A stretch of DNA of 64,000 bases from Fervidicella metallireducens AeB (GCF_000601455.1 NZ_AZQP01000003.1:60886-124885); one strand, 5' to 3'; numbered from the stretch's first letter, positions 21,761 to 31,667 are shown. Numbers and translations: made by a program. Notes: a model not told the origin generated them from the sequence alone.

Positions 21761-22636
21761 TTATTCTAATTTACCCTTTAACTCTCTGACATAATAAAAA
21801 AGATATTGCTGAGCAAAACCTGCATACTCCCCAAAGGTATTTCTCCCATATTCCCTTATTTTTGCCAGGTTCACATCTGGAGCTAAATAAAAATGCTGCA
21901 TGACTCTCTTTACCCAGACATCAACTGGAAAAGCATCATGTTTTCCCATAGAAAAAAGCAAAATACAATCAGCTACCTTAGGACCTATTCCCTTTAAATT
22001 CATAAGTTCTTTTTGTGCCTTATCTGTTGGCATGGTTTTAATCTCATTTAGATTAACATTTCCATCAAGTATCTGCCTTGTTGTTTCAACAATATATTCA
22101 GCCCTGAACCCACATCCGCAATTCTTTAAATCATCAACTGTAGCATTTTTAAGTTCTTCAGGACTTGGAAAGGTATAATAAATTTTGTTGTCAAGCAGTA
22201 TTTCTTCACCAAATCTTTTACTTATATTTTCCACTGCTCTTTTTATCATTGGTATTCTGTTATTTGCAGAAATTATAAAGGATATAATAGTTTCAAATAT
22301 TTCCTGGTTTAATATCCTTATTCCTTCTCCGTGCTTTATTGCCTCCATTAATATTTTATCCTTAGAGAGAACCTCCTTAATTTTTTTATAATCCCTGTTT
22401 AGATCTAAGTAGCTTATCCAAAAATCTGCATCTTCAAATTTCCCACCATGTATATATATATCTTCGTGTTTTTTTGAAATTCTTACTGCCTTTTTTGATG
22501 CAACTCCTATATAACTTCCATCTGGTTCCTCATTCCATCTAAAACATTGCCCACAGTCAAATATATGTTTTAATTCAAAATCTCTTACATCCTTTAACAC
22601 TATTCCTTTTTCATATTTCACAACTTCTTTATACAT
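21761..22636 (-). CDS. 8-oxoguanine DNA glycosylase/AP lyase (OGG1 type)
   Basis: Removes 8-oxoguanine from DNA. The 291-residue protein has the OGG N-terminal domain (FDCGQCFRWNEEPDGSYIG) and the HhH-GPD domain LKGIGPKVADCILLFSMGK. The catalytic Lys is in GPKVAD and the Asp in PVDVWVKRVM. This is the OGG1-like clade found in clostridia, distinct from MutM. The start has GAGGTG upstream. It is 17 nt from the next gene upstream (ending 22654), so the two may be co-transcribed. Confidence 0.92.
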   Translation of the reverse strand: MYKEVVKYEKGIVLKDVRDFELKHIFDCGQCFRWNEEPDGSYIGVASKKAVRISKKHEDIYIHGGKFEDADFWISYLDLNRDYKKIKEVLSKDKILMEAIKHGEGIRILNQEIFETIISFIISANNRIPMIKRAVENISKRFGEEILLDNKIYYTFPSPEELKNATVDDLKNCGCGFRAEYIVETTRQILDGNVNLNEIKTMPTDKAQKELMNLKGIGPKVADCILLFSMGKHDAFPVDVWVKRVMQHFYLAPDVNLAKIREYGRNTFGEYAGFAQQYLFYYVRELKGKLE

Positions 22637-22653
22637 ATCTTCACCTCAAAATA

Positions 22654-23508
22654 TCACTTGCTAAATAGAAAAGCTAATGCATCTATCCCACTTGTTTTAT
22701 TTAAATCTATATCTTTAACAGAAATATTTACTTCCAATATATTAATATTTGTCATGTACTCTAGGTTATCCTTTACCCTTTTAGCCGCAGATGCACATAT
22801 TTTATATAACAAATCACAGATCATCAATGTAACTTCAACCGTTACAATTGTTCCATTTTCTTTATTTTCTATACCTACACCATGTACCTTGGCTACCCCT
22901 TCAACTTCCAATGCAGAAATCATAGCTATTTTTTTAATAACCGATGGTGTTATGTCATATTTTCCAAGATAACTGAAGGTAGGACGAACAACTGTTTTTT
23001 CATAAGTTTCAAACTCCTTATTGTTTTTAAAAACCAAATGCCTGATTGAATCAAGAACGTAACCAGAAAATTGCTTTTTAACTTCAAAGGTTGGAACAGG
23101 AATAACATGCTTTCCCTTTTGCTTTCTTGCTTTTTTTGCAGCTTCTATCTCTTCATATGAAGATACATCTTCAATCCTGATTAAATTATAGCTATTTCCA
23201 AGTTTTAAATTCTTCATTATATTATGTATCATATTTTCAGATGTACCTATAATAAGGAGCTTATCTGGATTATGCTGTTTTAATGCATTAAGAACCTCAA
23301 GTCTATGCTGTTCATTAAGAAATATAGCCCTTTTTACGGCAGCTATTTTTGTGTTTTCTCTCTTAGCTGACACACCTGCTAAAATCTTATTTCCCATAAT
23401 TAAAATACCGTCATCTATAATATACTGAATGTTATAGATGCCTGCAACGTTAAGGGCTTTATAACTCTTTCCCGTTCCACTTCTCCCCACTAATGCAAAT
23501 ATTTCCAT
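22654..23508 (-). CDS. P-loop ATPase fused to an Asp23/Gls24-like domain
   Basis: A 284-residue protein. The Walker A motif GRSGTGKS is at residues 8-15 and DGILIMGNKIL follows. The P-loop part covers about 1-165. The C-terminal part (VIKKIAMISALEVEGVAKVHG... to VKDIDL) is an Asp23/Gls24 (DUF322) domain, seen in envelope-stress proteins. The combination is conserved in clostridia but, as far as I recall, uncharacterised. The start has GGAGGAG 5 nt upstream. Confidence 0.75.
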   Translation of the reverse strand: MEIFALVGRSGTGKSYKALNVAGIYNIQYIIDDGILIMGNKILAGVSAKRENTKIAAVKRAIFLNEQHRLEVLNALKQHNPDKLLIIGTSENMIHNIMKNLKLGNSYNLIRIEDVSSYEEIEAAKKARKQKGKHVIPVPTFEVKKQFSGYVLDSIRHLVFKNNKEFETYEKTVVRPTFSYLGKYDITPSVIKKIAMISALEVEGVAKVHGVGIENKENGTIVTVEVTLMICDLLYKICASAAKRVKDNLEYMTNINILEVNISVKDIDLNKTSGIDALAFLFSK

Positions 23509-23671
23509 TTAAACTCCTCCATTGTATTTCTTATTTTAATTATACCCAATATTATATTAGTTGTAACGGCTATTAATCTTAAAAATAATTTCAACTTTTT
23601 TGAAAAAATCAATGTAATTTCCTAAATTCATATTGACTTTTTTCTATATGAGTAATATTATAATATTAGAT

Positions 23672-23688
23672 ATACCCCATAAGGGTAT
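23672..23688 (+). promoter_or_regulatory. CsoR/CstR-type operator candidate before trxA
   Basis: Inverted repeat ATACCC-CATAA-GGGTAT, 8 bp after a TATAAT (23659-23664). A TTGACT lies upstream at 23633, although the 20 bp spacer is long. G/C-tract repeats ending in GGTAT are typical of CsoR-family repressors, including persulfide-sensing CstR. The position would block transcription start. Confidence 0.5.
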
Positions 23689-23725
23689 GTTATATGTTAA
23701 GAATTTTATTTAGGAGGTATATATT

Positions 23726-24049
23726 ATGGCAAAACATGTTACTGATTTAACCTTTAAAGAGGAAGTTATTAATTCTGATATACCAGTTTTAGTGGATTTT
23801 TGGGCAACTTGGTGTGGTCCTTGCAAAATGCTTGCACCAGTAATTGAAGAGGTTTCTAAAAATCTTGAAGGCCAGGTTAAGGTTGTAAAAATTGATGTTG
23901 ATGAGAACCCACAGGTTGCTGGAAGCTACGGTATCAGCAGCATACCAACTATGATATTATTTAAGGATGGAGCTCCTGTTGGAAAGATGGTAGGATTTAG
24001 ACCTGCTGATCAAATTGAATCAGCAATAAAGGGAGCTTTAGGTCTATAA
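23726..24049 (+). CDS. trxA: Thioredoxin
   Basis: The 107-residue thioredoxin fold has the redox motif WATWCGPCK at residues 28-36, the cis-proline in SIPTM and the usual KIDVDENP strand. It reduces disulfides of cytosolic proteins. GGAGG lies 9 nt upstream. The stop overlaps the start of the reductase gene by one base (TAATG), so the pair is translationally coupled. Confidence 0.96.
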   Translation: MAKHVTDLTFKEEVINSDIPVLVDFWATWCGPCKMLAPVIEEVSKNLEGQVKVVKIDVDENPQVAGSYGISSIPTMILFKDGAPVGKMVGFRPADQIESAIKGALGL

Positions 24050-24900
24050 TGTACGATATTGCAATCATTGGAAAAGGTCCAGCGGGGATTTCCGCCGCAA
24101 TAAATGCATTTGCTAGAAATAAAAGTGTTATCTTATTTGGTTCTGACAGCAAAAAGGTTATCCTTTCTCCATCCATCCCTAATTATCCCGGTCTTCCAGA
24201 TATAAAGGGAGTTGACTTTGCCAAGCGATTAGAGGATCATCTTTCTTCTACGAATGTTGAAACTTCAAGTAAAAAGGTAAATGCCATTTATTCAATGGGA
24301 AATTACTTCTCTATTCAGGCAGAAAAGGATGTTTATGAAGCTGAAACTGTAATTTTAGCAACTGGAGTTGATTTTAAAAAGTCAATTGAAGGAGAAGACT
24401 CATTTCTTGGCATGGGAGTAAGTTACTGTGCAACTTGTGATGCCCCTTTGTATAAGGGGAAAATAACCACTGTAATTGGATATAATGAAGAATCCTATAA
24501 AGAAGCTGATTTTCTATCAGAAATCTGCACTAAGGTCTACTTTGTACCTGTATTTAAAATGGAGTATAATTTTAACTCTAACGTAGAAATCATTAATGAT
24601 ACTCCTCTAAGATTTGAAGGTTCAATGAAGGCTGATAGGCTTGTTATGAAAAACAGTGAGATTTTAGCTGATGGTTTCTTTGTTATTAAGGACAGTTATC
24701 CCGTATCTTCATTGGTTCCTGGTCTTGAAGTTGATGGGCCCCATGTTGTTGTTAACCGCAGTATGGAAACAAATATAAAGGGACTATATGCTGCAGGCGA
24801 TATAACTGGTAGACCATATCAAATTGCAAAGGCAGTTGGCGAAGGTCAAATAGCTGTTTTAAGTGCCTGTGATTATCTAGATAAAAAAGCTAGCCAATAA
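24049..24900 (+). CDS. Thioredoxin reductase-like flavoprotein, probably ferredoxin-dependent (FFTR type)
   Basis: A 283-residue FAD enzyme with the dinucleotide motif GKGPAGISAA at the N-terminus, redox CATC in SYCATCDAP, and the FAD-binding C-terminal GLYAAGDITGRPYQIAKAVGEG. In the NADPH domain the usual GGGxSA and HRRxxxRA motifs are missing; the segment reads VIGYNEESYKEADF and VYFVPVFK. Loss of these motifs and the short length fit the ferredoxin-dependent flavin thioredoxin reductases described in Clostridium. It is coupled to trxA, its expected substrate. Confidence 0.8.
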   Translation: MYDIAIIGKGPAGISAAINAFARNKSVILFGSDSKKVILSPSIPNYPGLPDIKGVDFAKRLEDHLSSTNVETSSKKVNAIYSMGNYFSIQAEKDVYEAETVILATGVDFKKSIEGEDSFLGMGVSYCATCDAPLYKGKITTVIGYNEESYKEADFLSEICTKVYFVPVFKMEYNFNSNVEIINDTPLRFEGSMKADRLVMKNSEILADGFFVIKDSYPVSSLVPGLEVDGPHVVVNRSMETNIKGLYAAGDITGRPYQIAKAVGEGQIAVLSACDYLDKKASQ

Positions 24901-24913
24901 ATATGGCTAGCTT
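24887..24913. terminator. Compact bidirectional terminator overlapping two stop codons
   Basis: AAGCTAGCC pairs with GGCTAGCTT over a 9 nt loop. The reductase stop (24898-24900) lies in the loop and the GH18 stop (24912-24914) in the other arm. A and T tracts flank both sides. Confidence 0.8.
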
Positions 24914-26786
24914 ACTTCATTTTTTGCTTTATTACAGAAAGTATAGCTTCAGTAGGTTTCCAATATAGGCTCCATGCTGCTGCTCCTGCAAGATCATATT
25001 CATTTATTAAATCCATTCTCCATGCCATTGAATCCTCGTTTTCAATCCATACCTTATGCAAAAGTCCATCAATAGGATACACATAGGCTCCTATACTTTG
25101 ACGTGCATTCTCATCATAAAGAAGAGTTCCTATATTGTTTATAATTCTTTTACTTACATCCAGGGAACTAAGGGCTTTGTTGTTGATTACAAAGGACTTG
25201 CTTGTATTTGCTTTTACCAATGCAGAATCAGCAACCGGTACATATCCTGTAATTCCAAAACAGTCTACCTTATAGCTTTTTTTGTCTGATGATAACCCTA
25301 AATATTTAAACTGTTCATCTGGCAGACAATCTTTAAAAACCTTATTTGAACTAAGTTTCTCATCGTAGTATATTTTACTTTTTTTCAGGTATACAACGGT
25401 GTCAAACTGGGGATTGATAACTTCAACTACACCGAAATCCCTCATATAAAACGGAACAGCAAGTACTAATTTTTCCTTCTTAACACCCTGCTTTAAAAAC
25501 ATATCAATACCTTCTTTAACCCAAGTGTAGGATCCTACTGAACCTGGGGTTTTTGAGCCTGAATAATGCTCGTCATAGGCCATATAAATAACGTAATCCA
25601 CATAATCCTGAATTACCGGAGCATTAAACCAAAGACTCCAGCTGTAGGGCTTCATAACGTCTACAGAAACACTTAAACCTTCCTTCTTAAGTCTTTCAGA
25701 TAAATCCTTTACAAAGGCAGTAAACCCCTCCTTATTTACACTTCCTAACCCTTCAAAATCTATGTTAATTCCATCAACATTATATTTTAGCGCGTTTTGA
25801 ACTGTTTCCTCAATGATTCTTGCCCTGATAGATGGTGTTTTAAACATATATGAGGCTCTTTCCTTTGTCATCTCAGCAAATCTCGCCCATACCTCATATC
25901 CGTTTCTATGGGCAATTTTAGTATATTCTATATCAGCTAAATCTAAAAATTTAGGTGCAGCATAATCCCCTGTTACACCGAACCAGGTTGGAGATAATAC
26001 ATCAAAACCTGTGTCAACTGAGCTCCTATTTACATAATCAGTAGACTCATCATAATTAAACTTATTTCCATTTTTAGTATTTGTATAATCCCAGGCAATG
26101 GTTACCTTATTCTTTGGGATTGTGTTTAAAGCTGTAGCCTTTGATTTAGGTAAGAATCCTGTTATTCTTCCTATTTTTATTTTATAAAATCCATCAATTT
26201 CTTCTAAAACTTTGTATTTTTTCCCCTTAACTGCATACCTTTCATCTTCTTTCCCGCTGATATCTAAAAGAAGAGGTGTATCTTCGTTCACTTCTATATA
26301 CTTTTCCTTTAAATCAGAATTCTCTACCGCATCTTTTACTTCTTCTGATTGTTCTATTTGTGTTTCATCATTTTTAGGTATTTCTGGACTATCTGTACTC
26401 TTTATGTCATTACCTGTATTTTCCTGTTTTGTTGAAGATGCAGTGTTTTTTGAATTTCCAGTGGTTTGAACAACTTTGCTACTTGTTGTGTTTTGTGTTT
26501 TGCTATTTGTAACTGTAAGTGTTTTTGTATATTGTGATAAAATATATCCCTTAGATGTTTTTAAATATGACCCACTTTTCCCAATTATATCGACAATATT
26601 TCCTTTGTTGTAATAGCCTATAATTTTAGCTGTGGATGATGCCTTCTGTCTTATATTCAGTTTTTTTGCAGTTACAGTTACTTTATATGGTTTAAAAGTC
26701 TGCTGCTTTGCAAAGGTCACTAGCGATATCAGAGACAATAGAAATATTGTCATTAATATTATTACTAAACTTCTTTTAGCTTTCAT
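24912..26786 (-). CDS. Secreted GH18 glycosidase with SH3-like wall-binding domain
   Basis: A 624-residue exported enzyme. The signal or anchor segment is residues 1-25. A bacterial SH3 domain covers about 32-85 (VTAKKLNIRQKASSTAKIIG, YNKGNIVDIIG), followed by a Ser/Thr/Asn-rich linker. A second SH3-like stretch is near 165-215. The GH18 barrel carries the catalytic motif DGINIDFE and VDYVIYMAYDEHYSG. The closest family is the YaaH/YdhD-type N-acetylglucosaminidases acting on spore cortex or peptidoglycan. The start at 26786 leaves GGGGGG 9 nt upstream; an ATG 9 nt earlier abuts the G-run. Confidence 0.85.
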   Translation of the reverse strand: MKAKRSLVIILMTIFLLSLISLVTFAKQQTFKPYKVTVTAKKLNIRQKASSTAKIIGYYNKGNIVDIIGKSGSYLKTSKGYILSQYTKTLTVTNSKTQNTTSSKVVQTTGNSKNTASSTKQENTGNDIKSTDSPEIPKNDETQIEQSEEVKDAVENSDLKEKYIEVNEDTPLLLDISGKEDERYAVKGKKYKVLEEIDGFYKIKIGRITGFLPKSKATALNTIPKNKVTIAWDYTNTKNGNKFNYDESTDYVNRSSVDTGFDVLSPTWFGVTGDYAAPKFLDLADIEYTKIAHRNGYEVWARFAEMTKERASYMFKTPSIRARIIEETVQNALKYNVDGINIDFEGLGSVNKEGFTAFVKDLSERLKKEGLSVSVDVMKPYSWSLWFNAPVIQDYVDYVIYMAYDEHYSGSKTPGSVGSYTWVKEGIDMFLKQGVKKEKLVLAVPFYMRDFGVVEVINPQFDTVVYLKKSKIYYDEKLSSNKVFKDCLPDEQFKYLGLSSDKKSYKVDCFGITGYVPVADSALVKANTSKSFVINNKALSSLDVSKRIINNIGTLLYDENARQSIGAYVYPIDGLLHKVWIENEDSMAWRMDLINEYDLAGAAAWSLYWKPTEAILSVIKQKMK

Positions 26787-26847
26787 AGTACTCATCCCCC
26801 CTGTAATAAATTGTAACATATCAAAACTCTCTCTTCCAGTTTAGACA

Positions 26848-26893
26848 CAAAAAAACAAAAAATGTTCCTCAAGCTTAAAGCCTAAAGGAACAT
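26848..26893 (-). terminator. Intrinsic terminator, minus strand
   Basis: On the minus strand ATGTTCCT pairs with AGGAACAT, followed by TTTTTGTTTTTTT. It would end any transcript crossing the remnant at 26966-27169. Confidence 0.8.
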
Positions 26894-26965
26894 GTACTTA
26901 CAATTTTGATAAAAAACAGATATTTCTACCCTTTAAAGTTTTCTAAAAAATTTACTTCTTCTCAT

Positions 26966-27169
26966 TTAATTTACAGTTAAAGCATTTGCTTCGACTATTT
27001 CTTTGTAGTGTTTTGTATTGAGCTTTATTTTTTCAATTCTAAGTCTTGATTCGATAAATTCTAATATTTCTTTAGTTTTAATGTTTCTTATTAACATCCT
27101 TCTATCATTTCTGTATTCTGTTCCTTCTTTAAAAATTCAACTTCCTCTTTAAAAACCTTGTATGTGCAT
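26966..27169 (-). pseudogene. Degraded or frameshifted small gene, unknown
   Basis: Two adjacent frames give lysine- and glutamate-rich peptides, YKVFKEEVEFL and EGTEYRNDRRMLIRNIK, the latter continuing to IVEANALTVN. They join into one of about 65 residues if one A is added near the AAAGAAGG run. The second frame alone has an ATG at 27097. I cannot assign a family. A terminator follows on the same strand. The rest of 26894-27280 shows no other coding signal. Confidence 0.3.
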
Positions 27170-27280
27170 TTATATACTAATTACATAGGCTTTCGCTGGC
27201 TTTTTTAGGATTTTTGCTGAACTTAACCATAATAGAAACATATTTCTTCATATGATTGCCCCAAACATTTTTGCGTACCC

Positions 27281-27323
27281 AAAAAACCTCCTATTGTATA
27301 TACTCTACCATAGGAGGTTTTTT
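27281..27323. terminator. 13 bp perfect hairpin terminator after the D-aminoacylase
   Basis: AAAAAACCTCCTA and TAGGAGGTTTTTT are exact reverse complements across a 17 nt loop. The arms provide the U-tract in both directions. Confidence 0.88.
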
Positions 27324-27332
27324 CATATTATT

Positions 27333-28925
27333 TTATCTCTTTTTGAATCTTAGAACTTTACCAGCTTTCTGACGTTGTGGTTTACCTTCATTGATTAAAA
27401 TCTTACCATTTACTAATACATATTCAATTCCTAATGGATATTGAGTTGGATTTGTATAATCGGCTGTATCTTGTATCTTTTCTGGATCAAATATTACTAT
27501 ATCAGCTGCTAGTCCTTCTTTTAATATACCCCTGTCTGTTAATCCAAGTACATCAGCAGCTTTTCCTGTCATTTTGTGAATTGCTGTTTCTAATGTAAAT
27601 GCCTTTTCTTCCCTTACATATTTACTCAATACTCTTGGAAATGCCCCATATAGTCTTGGATGAGGCTTTCCCCCCATGATCCCATCTGTACAAACATTAT
27701 GCTCTGGACGGCTCATTATTAATTTTACGTGCTCTTCTGTACCATAAAAATCTACTAATCCTACTATATTTTCTTCCTCCATGATTACATCAAATATTGC
27801 ATTTAAAGGATCTTTACCTTTAATCTCTCCAACTTCAACAAGGTTTTTACCAACTAAAGCCTGATTCCTTTCTGAGCCAACGAATGTAACAAATATTCCT
27901 TCAAGTCCTGCGAATTTAACAAAGTTATCCCATCCTGGAATGCCATTTTCAATATCTTCTATCATCTTTTCTCTTAATTTGGGGTCCTTTAATCTTTCAA
28001 TTAATTTATCTGTCCCCCCATCATGTACCCAAGGTGGAAGTATAACACTCATCATTGTACTTCCTGCTACATAGGGATATTGGTCAAAAGATACTGTCAT
28101 TCCCTCTTCCTTAGCCTTATCAAGCCTATCCAAAACCTTAGGGAATTTGTCCCAATTGTTTCTACCACAAACTTTAAAATGTGAGAAGTGCACTTTACAT
28201 CCACTTTCTTTCCCTATTGTTAATATTTCTTCCATTGAATCTAGTATTGAATCAGCTTCACTTCTTTGATGTGTTACAAATACACCTCCTTTTTCATGTA
28301 TAACCTTTCCTAACTCTATGAATTCCTGAATTTCAGCATAGCAACATGGTGGATAAATCATACCTGTCGACATACCGAATGCACCTTCATCTATTGCTTT
28401 AGCAAGATTCTTTTGCATTAATCTTATTTCTTTTTCAGTTGGCTTTCTATTATCCAATCCCATAGATACCATTCTTATATTTCCATGTGGTGCAAGGTAT
28501 GCAATATTGGGACCTAACTCTAATGTTTCGATTAATTTTAGATAATCTGCTACACTTCTCCAAGTCCACTCTATTTGATATTCTCCCTCCAGGCCTTTCA
28601 TAGCTTTAATCCATGGTGATAAAGTCTCCTCAGTAACAGGAGCTGGTCCCATACCATCTTGAGCTACTAATTCTGTAGTAATACCTTGGCAAATCTTCGG
28701 TGTTAAGAAAGGATCTTGAAATAAAAGCATACTTGAATGACTGTGAGTATCTATAAAACCTGGTGAAACTACTTTCCCAGCTGCATCGATAACTTTTTCA
28801 TAGCCATCTTTACATATATCACCTATTTTAACTATTACATCATTTTCAATTGCTATATCTGCTTTGAATCTTTCTTTTCCTGTACCATCAACTACTATAC
28901 CATTTTTTATTAACAATTTTGCCAT
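27333..28925 (-). CDS. N-acyl-D-amino-acid deacylase (D-aminoacylase) family amidohydrolase
   Basis: A 530-residue metal-dependent amidohydrolase. Metal ligands are visible in SPGFIDTHSHSS, in VTHQRSEAD and VHFSHFK, and near the C-terminus in CTDGIMGGKPHPR. The C-terminal AADVLGLTDRGILKEGLAADIVIFD is typical of the D-aminoacylase/N-acyl-D-Glu/Asp deacylase group. It would release D-amino acids from N-acyl or related derivatives. It is the last gene of the sigma-54 cluster, 45 nt after the symporter. The exact acyl and amino-acid specificity cannot be told from sequence. Confidence 0.88.
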   Translation of the reverse strand: MAKLLIKNGIVVDGTGKERFKADIAIENDVIVKIGDICKDGYEKVIDAAGKVVSPGFIDTHSHSSMLLFQDPFLTPKICQGITTELVAQDGMGPAPVTEETLSPWIKAMKGLEGEYQIEWTWRSVADYLKLIETLELGPNIAYLAPHGNIRMVSMGLDNRKPTEKEIRLMQKNLAKAIDEGAFGMSTGMIYPPCCYAEIQEFIELGKVIHEKGGVFVTHQRSEADSILDSMEEILTIGKESGCKVHFSHFKVCGRNNWDKFPKVLDRLDKAKEEGMTVSFDQYPYVAGSTMMSVILPPWVHDGGTDKLIERLKDPKLREKMIEDIENGIPGWDNFVKFAGLEGIFVTFVGSERNQALVGKNLVEVGEIKGKDPLNAIFDVIMEEENIVGLVDFYGTEEHVKLIMSRPEHNVCTDGIMGGKPHPRLYGAFPRVLSKYVREEKAFTLETAIHKMTGKAADVLGLTDRGILKEGLAADIVIFDPEKIQDTADYTNPTQYPLGIEYVLVNGKILINEGKPQRQKAGKVLRFKKR

Positions 28926-28970
28926 ATAATATCCCCTCCCTGAAATTTATTATAATATACCTCATAAATT

Positions 28971-30443
28971 CTATTTAAAATCTAATTCCTTTGCAGGCTT
29001 AATACCCAGTTTTCTATCTAGTGCTGATACTATAAATATGACCGCAAATGCTATAATACCACCTGGAACCATTGCACTTAAACCCCAAGGTGTTTTAAAA
29101 ACATAAATCCATACAGCAGCTACTAAAGTACCAGCAACAATTGATATGAATCCTGCTCTTTGTGTAACGTTTTTATAGAAGATACCACATATAAAAGCCG
29201 CAAAAGGTCCTGCACTTCTTAATGCAAAAGCTCCCATCATAACACTAATGATGTTTGAAGCTGTTAAAGCAACTCCAAGTCCTACAATCCCGACTATTAC
29301 CATTGTTGCACGAGAAACCCAAACCTCTTTATTTTCATCCTTAACACCTTTATTTATATAAGGAGTAAAAATATCGTTGGTAAACATTGTAGCAGTACCT
29401 ATCATATTACCTGAAGCACTACTCATAGTTGCTGCCACAATAGCCGCAAGAACTATACCTGAAACCCAAGCAGGAGCAAAAGTCAATGTTGATTGTGCTA
29501 GAGCATTTTTCTGAATACCACCTGCTGCAAATCCATCAATACATGTATAAGCTACTAGCCCTATGATAGCAGGAACTATAGCATAAGCGGCAGATATAAT
29601 ACCAGCTATAAGAGAACCTAATTTCGCAGACATTCCATCCTTTGCAGAACAGTAAGTTTGTACTATTTCCTGTCCTGTTGGGAAGGTCATGAAATACATA
29701 GCAATATATCCTATTATTGTTGGAAGTCCCACCTTAGTCATGCTAGTAAGATTTAGATTTTCACCAGAATTGTTAGTAATTGTCTTCGCCTTTTCAAATA
29801 ACGCTGAGAAACCTCCAACAGCACTATTGTTAACAATTATAAGCATAGCTATAGCCATTCCAAGGGTTATAAATAAAACGTGCATAATGTTTGTTGCTGT
29901 AACAGAAGTGAAACCTCCTACCATGGTGTAGAGAATAACAACCACTGTCGTAATTATTGCTGCTGTCTTAAATTGAAGTCCAGTAACAACGTTAATTATT
30001 GAAGCAGTAGCTATTATCTGCGCACCTGTAGCCATAAACAAAGCAGTAATAGAAGTAATTGCTGTAAAAATATGTGATGACTTACCATATCTTTTACGTA
30101 TTATCTCAGGAACAGTATTAGCTTGTGTTTTTCTGAAATAAGGAGCAATAAACGAAACTAAAACGAAGCCTATACCTGCTGCAATAACGTACCAGCTTGC
30201 AGATAACCCATACTTATAAACATTAGTTGCCACTCCTGTGGTACTTGCCCCACCTGTGTTAGCTGCAAAGAGTGTACCTGCAAGAACTATAGGTCCTAGG
30301 GATTTGCCTGCCATTAGGAAATCATCGTTACTTTGCTTTTCTTTCTTACTCTTTTTATGATTTGATACAACGAGACCAATGACAACTGTTGCTGCCATAT
30401 ATAATAGTATTATTACCAATGCCGTTATTTGTGTACTGTTCAT
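28971..30443 (-). CDS. Sodium:solute symporter family (SSS) transporter
   Basis: A 490-residue integral membrane protein with about 13 hydrophobic segments. SSS features include GASTTGVATNVYKYGLSASWYVIAAG, RKTQANTVPEIIRKRYG and the VGGFTSVTATNIMHV helix. It probably imports an amino acid, dipeptide or acylated amino acid with Na+. It lies between the M20 hydrolase and D-aminoacylase genes (23 and 45 nt gaps), so the substrate is likely the one these enzymes handle. Confidence 0.9.
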   Translation of the reverse strand: MNSTQITALVIILLYMAATVVIGLVVSNHKKSKKEKQSNDDFLMAGKSLGPIVLAGTLFAANTGGASTTGVATNVYKYGLSASWYVIAAGIGFVLVSFIAPYFRKTQANTVPEIIRKRYGKSSHIFTAITSITALFMATGAQIIATASIINVVTGLQFKTAAIITTVVVILYTMVGGFTSVTATNIMHVLFITLGMAIAMLIIVNNSAVGGFSALFEKAKTITNNSGENLNLTSMTKVGLPTIIGYIAMYFMTFPTGQEIVQTYCSAKDGMSAKLGSLIAGIISAAYAIVPAIIGLVAYTCIDGFAAGGIQKNALAQSTLTFAPAWVSGIVLAAIVAATMSSASGNMIGTATMFTNDIFTPYINKGVKDENKEVWVSRATMVIVGIVGLGVALTASNIISVMMGAFALRSAGPFAAFICGIFYKNVTQRAGFISIVAGTLVAAVWIYVFKTPWGLSAMVPGGIIAFAVIFIVSALDRKLGIKPAKELDFK

Positions 30444-30466
30444 AATAATTCCCCCTATTTTTATTT

Positions 30467-31649
30467 TTATTTAAGTAGTGCCTTCATAACCCCATAATAA
30501 CACTGAGTTACTGAGGTTAACTGTTCAATTTCAATGTACTCATTTATTGTATGTGCAAGATTTTCTTTTGAAGGTCCTATACCAAGAGTCTTAATATTAG
30601 CCTCTCCTGCATAGTGACTTCCATTAGTGCAGAAATTATATTGAGTAATGGATGGATTAAAGCCCATAGCTTTTATTTCTTCATAAACAGCTTGAACAAA
30701 TTCTTCCTTTTCATCATAGAGCCATCCAGGGAAAAATCTCTCCCCCTCAATTACATTACCGGTATAACAAATTTCTTTTCCTACTGAATATGAAGCCTTA
30801 ACCCTAAGCTGTGGATCCTTTTTCATCATCCCTTCGAGAAGCTCTGTTATAGGTGCCAATACACTTTCCTTTGTTTCTCCTACCAAAAGTCTTCTGTCAT
30901 AAGTAGCTCTACAATACTCAGGCACTACTGAAGCTCCAGGATAAGGCCACGACTTGACATCTGTAAGCTCTAAAATACCATCACCTAATATCTCATGGTG
31001 TGTTGGTTTTAAGGTTCTTATTGCTTCAATTACCTGAGCCATCTTATATACTGCATTGATGCCCTTTTCTGGATTTGCTGAATGGCAAGGTTTTCCAAAA
31101 GTTTCGATTATTATTTCTCCCCTGCCCCTTTGTCCGATTTTAATGTTAAGCTGAGAGGCTTCGCCTATAATCACATAATCAGGCTTTACTTTTTCACTTA
31201 TAGCCCTTGCAGCAACACCCTCAAAGCATTCCTCATGAACCACACCTGCTACATAAATATCTCCAGCAAATTCTCTATTGCAGTCCTCTGCGAAATTTGC
31301 TGCAGCACAAACCATTGCAGCCACAGCTCCCTTCATGTCTGAGGCACCTCTTCCATATATTTTCCCATCATGAATCTCTGCTCCGAAGTGGATAAGCCCA
31401 TTCATCAGGATTTGTTACCGGAACTGTATCTATATGACCGTCAAAAAGTATTTTTTTACCTGGCTTGTTTCCTTTTATATGGCCTATAATGTTTCCGTAT
31501 CCATCTATTATTACGTCATCGAATCCAAAATCCTGGAAGTTTCTTTTTAATACCTCCGCAACCTTGTTTTCCTGCCCCGAATAGCTCTTAACTCTTATAA
31601 GCTCCTGACATAAACTAATCACCTTTTCTTCTCTTTCTTTACTAAGCAT
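30467..31649 (-). pseudogene. M20 (ArgE/DapE) hydrolase of the YgeY type, frameshifted
   Basis: A zinc peptidase-like deacylase, about 394 residues if repaired. The N-terminal part holds the first metal motif GHIDTVP and runs to NPDEWAYP, then falls out of frame and stops at 31368. The other frame resumes with FGAEIHDGKIYGRGASDMKGA (second metal region) and runs to 30467. Two missing bases near 31386-31391 (YPPF expected) explain it. VHEECFEG holds the catalytic Glu pair. In E. coli ygeY stands beside ygeX, as here. The start at 31649 has GAGGTGAG upstream. The break may be a sequencing error. Confidence 0.82.
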
Positions 31650-31667
31650 TTTCTCACCTCTCAACAT

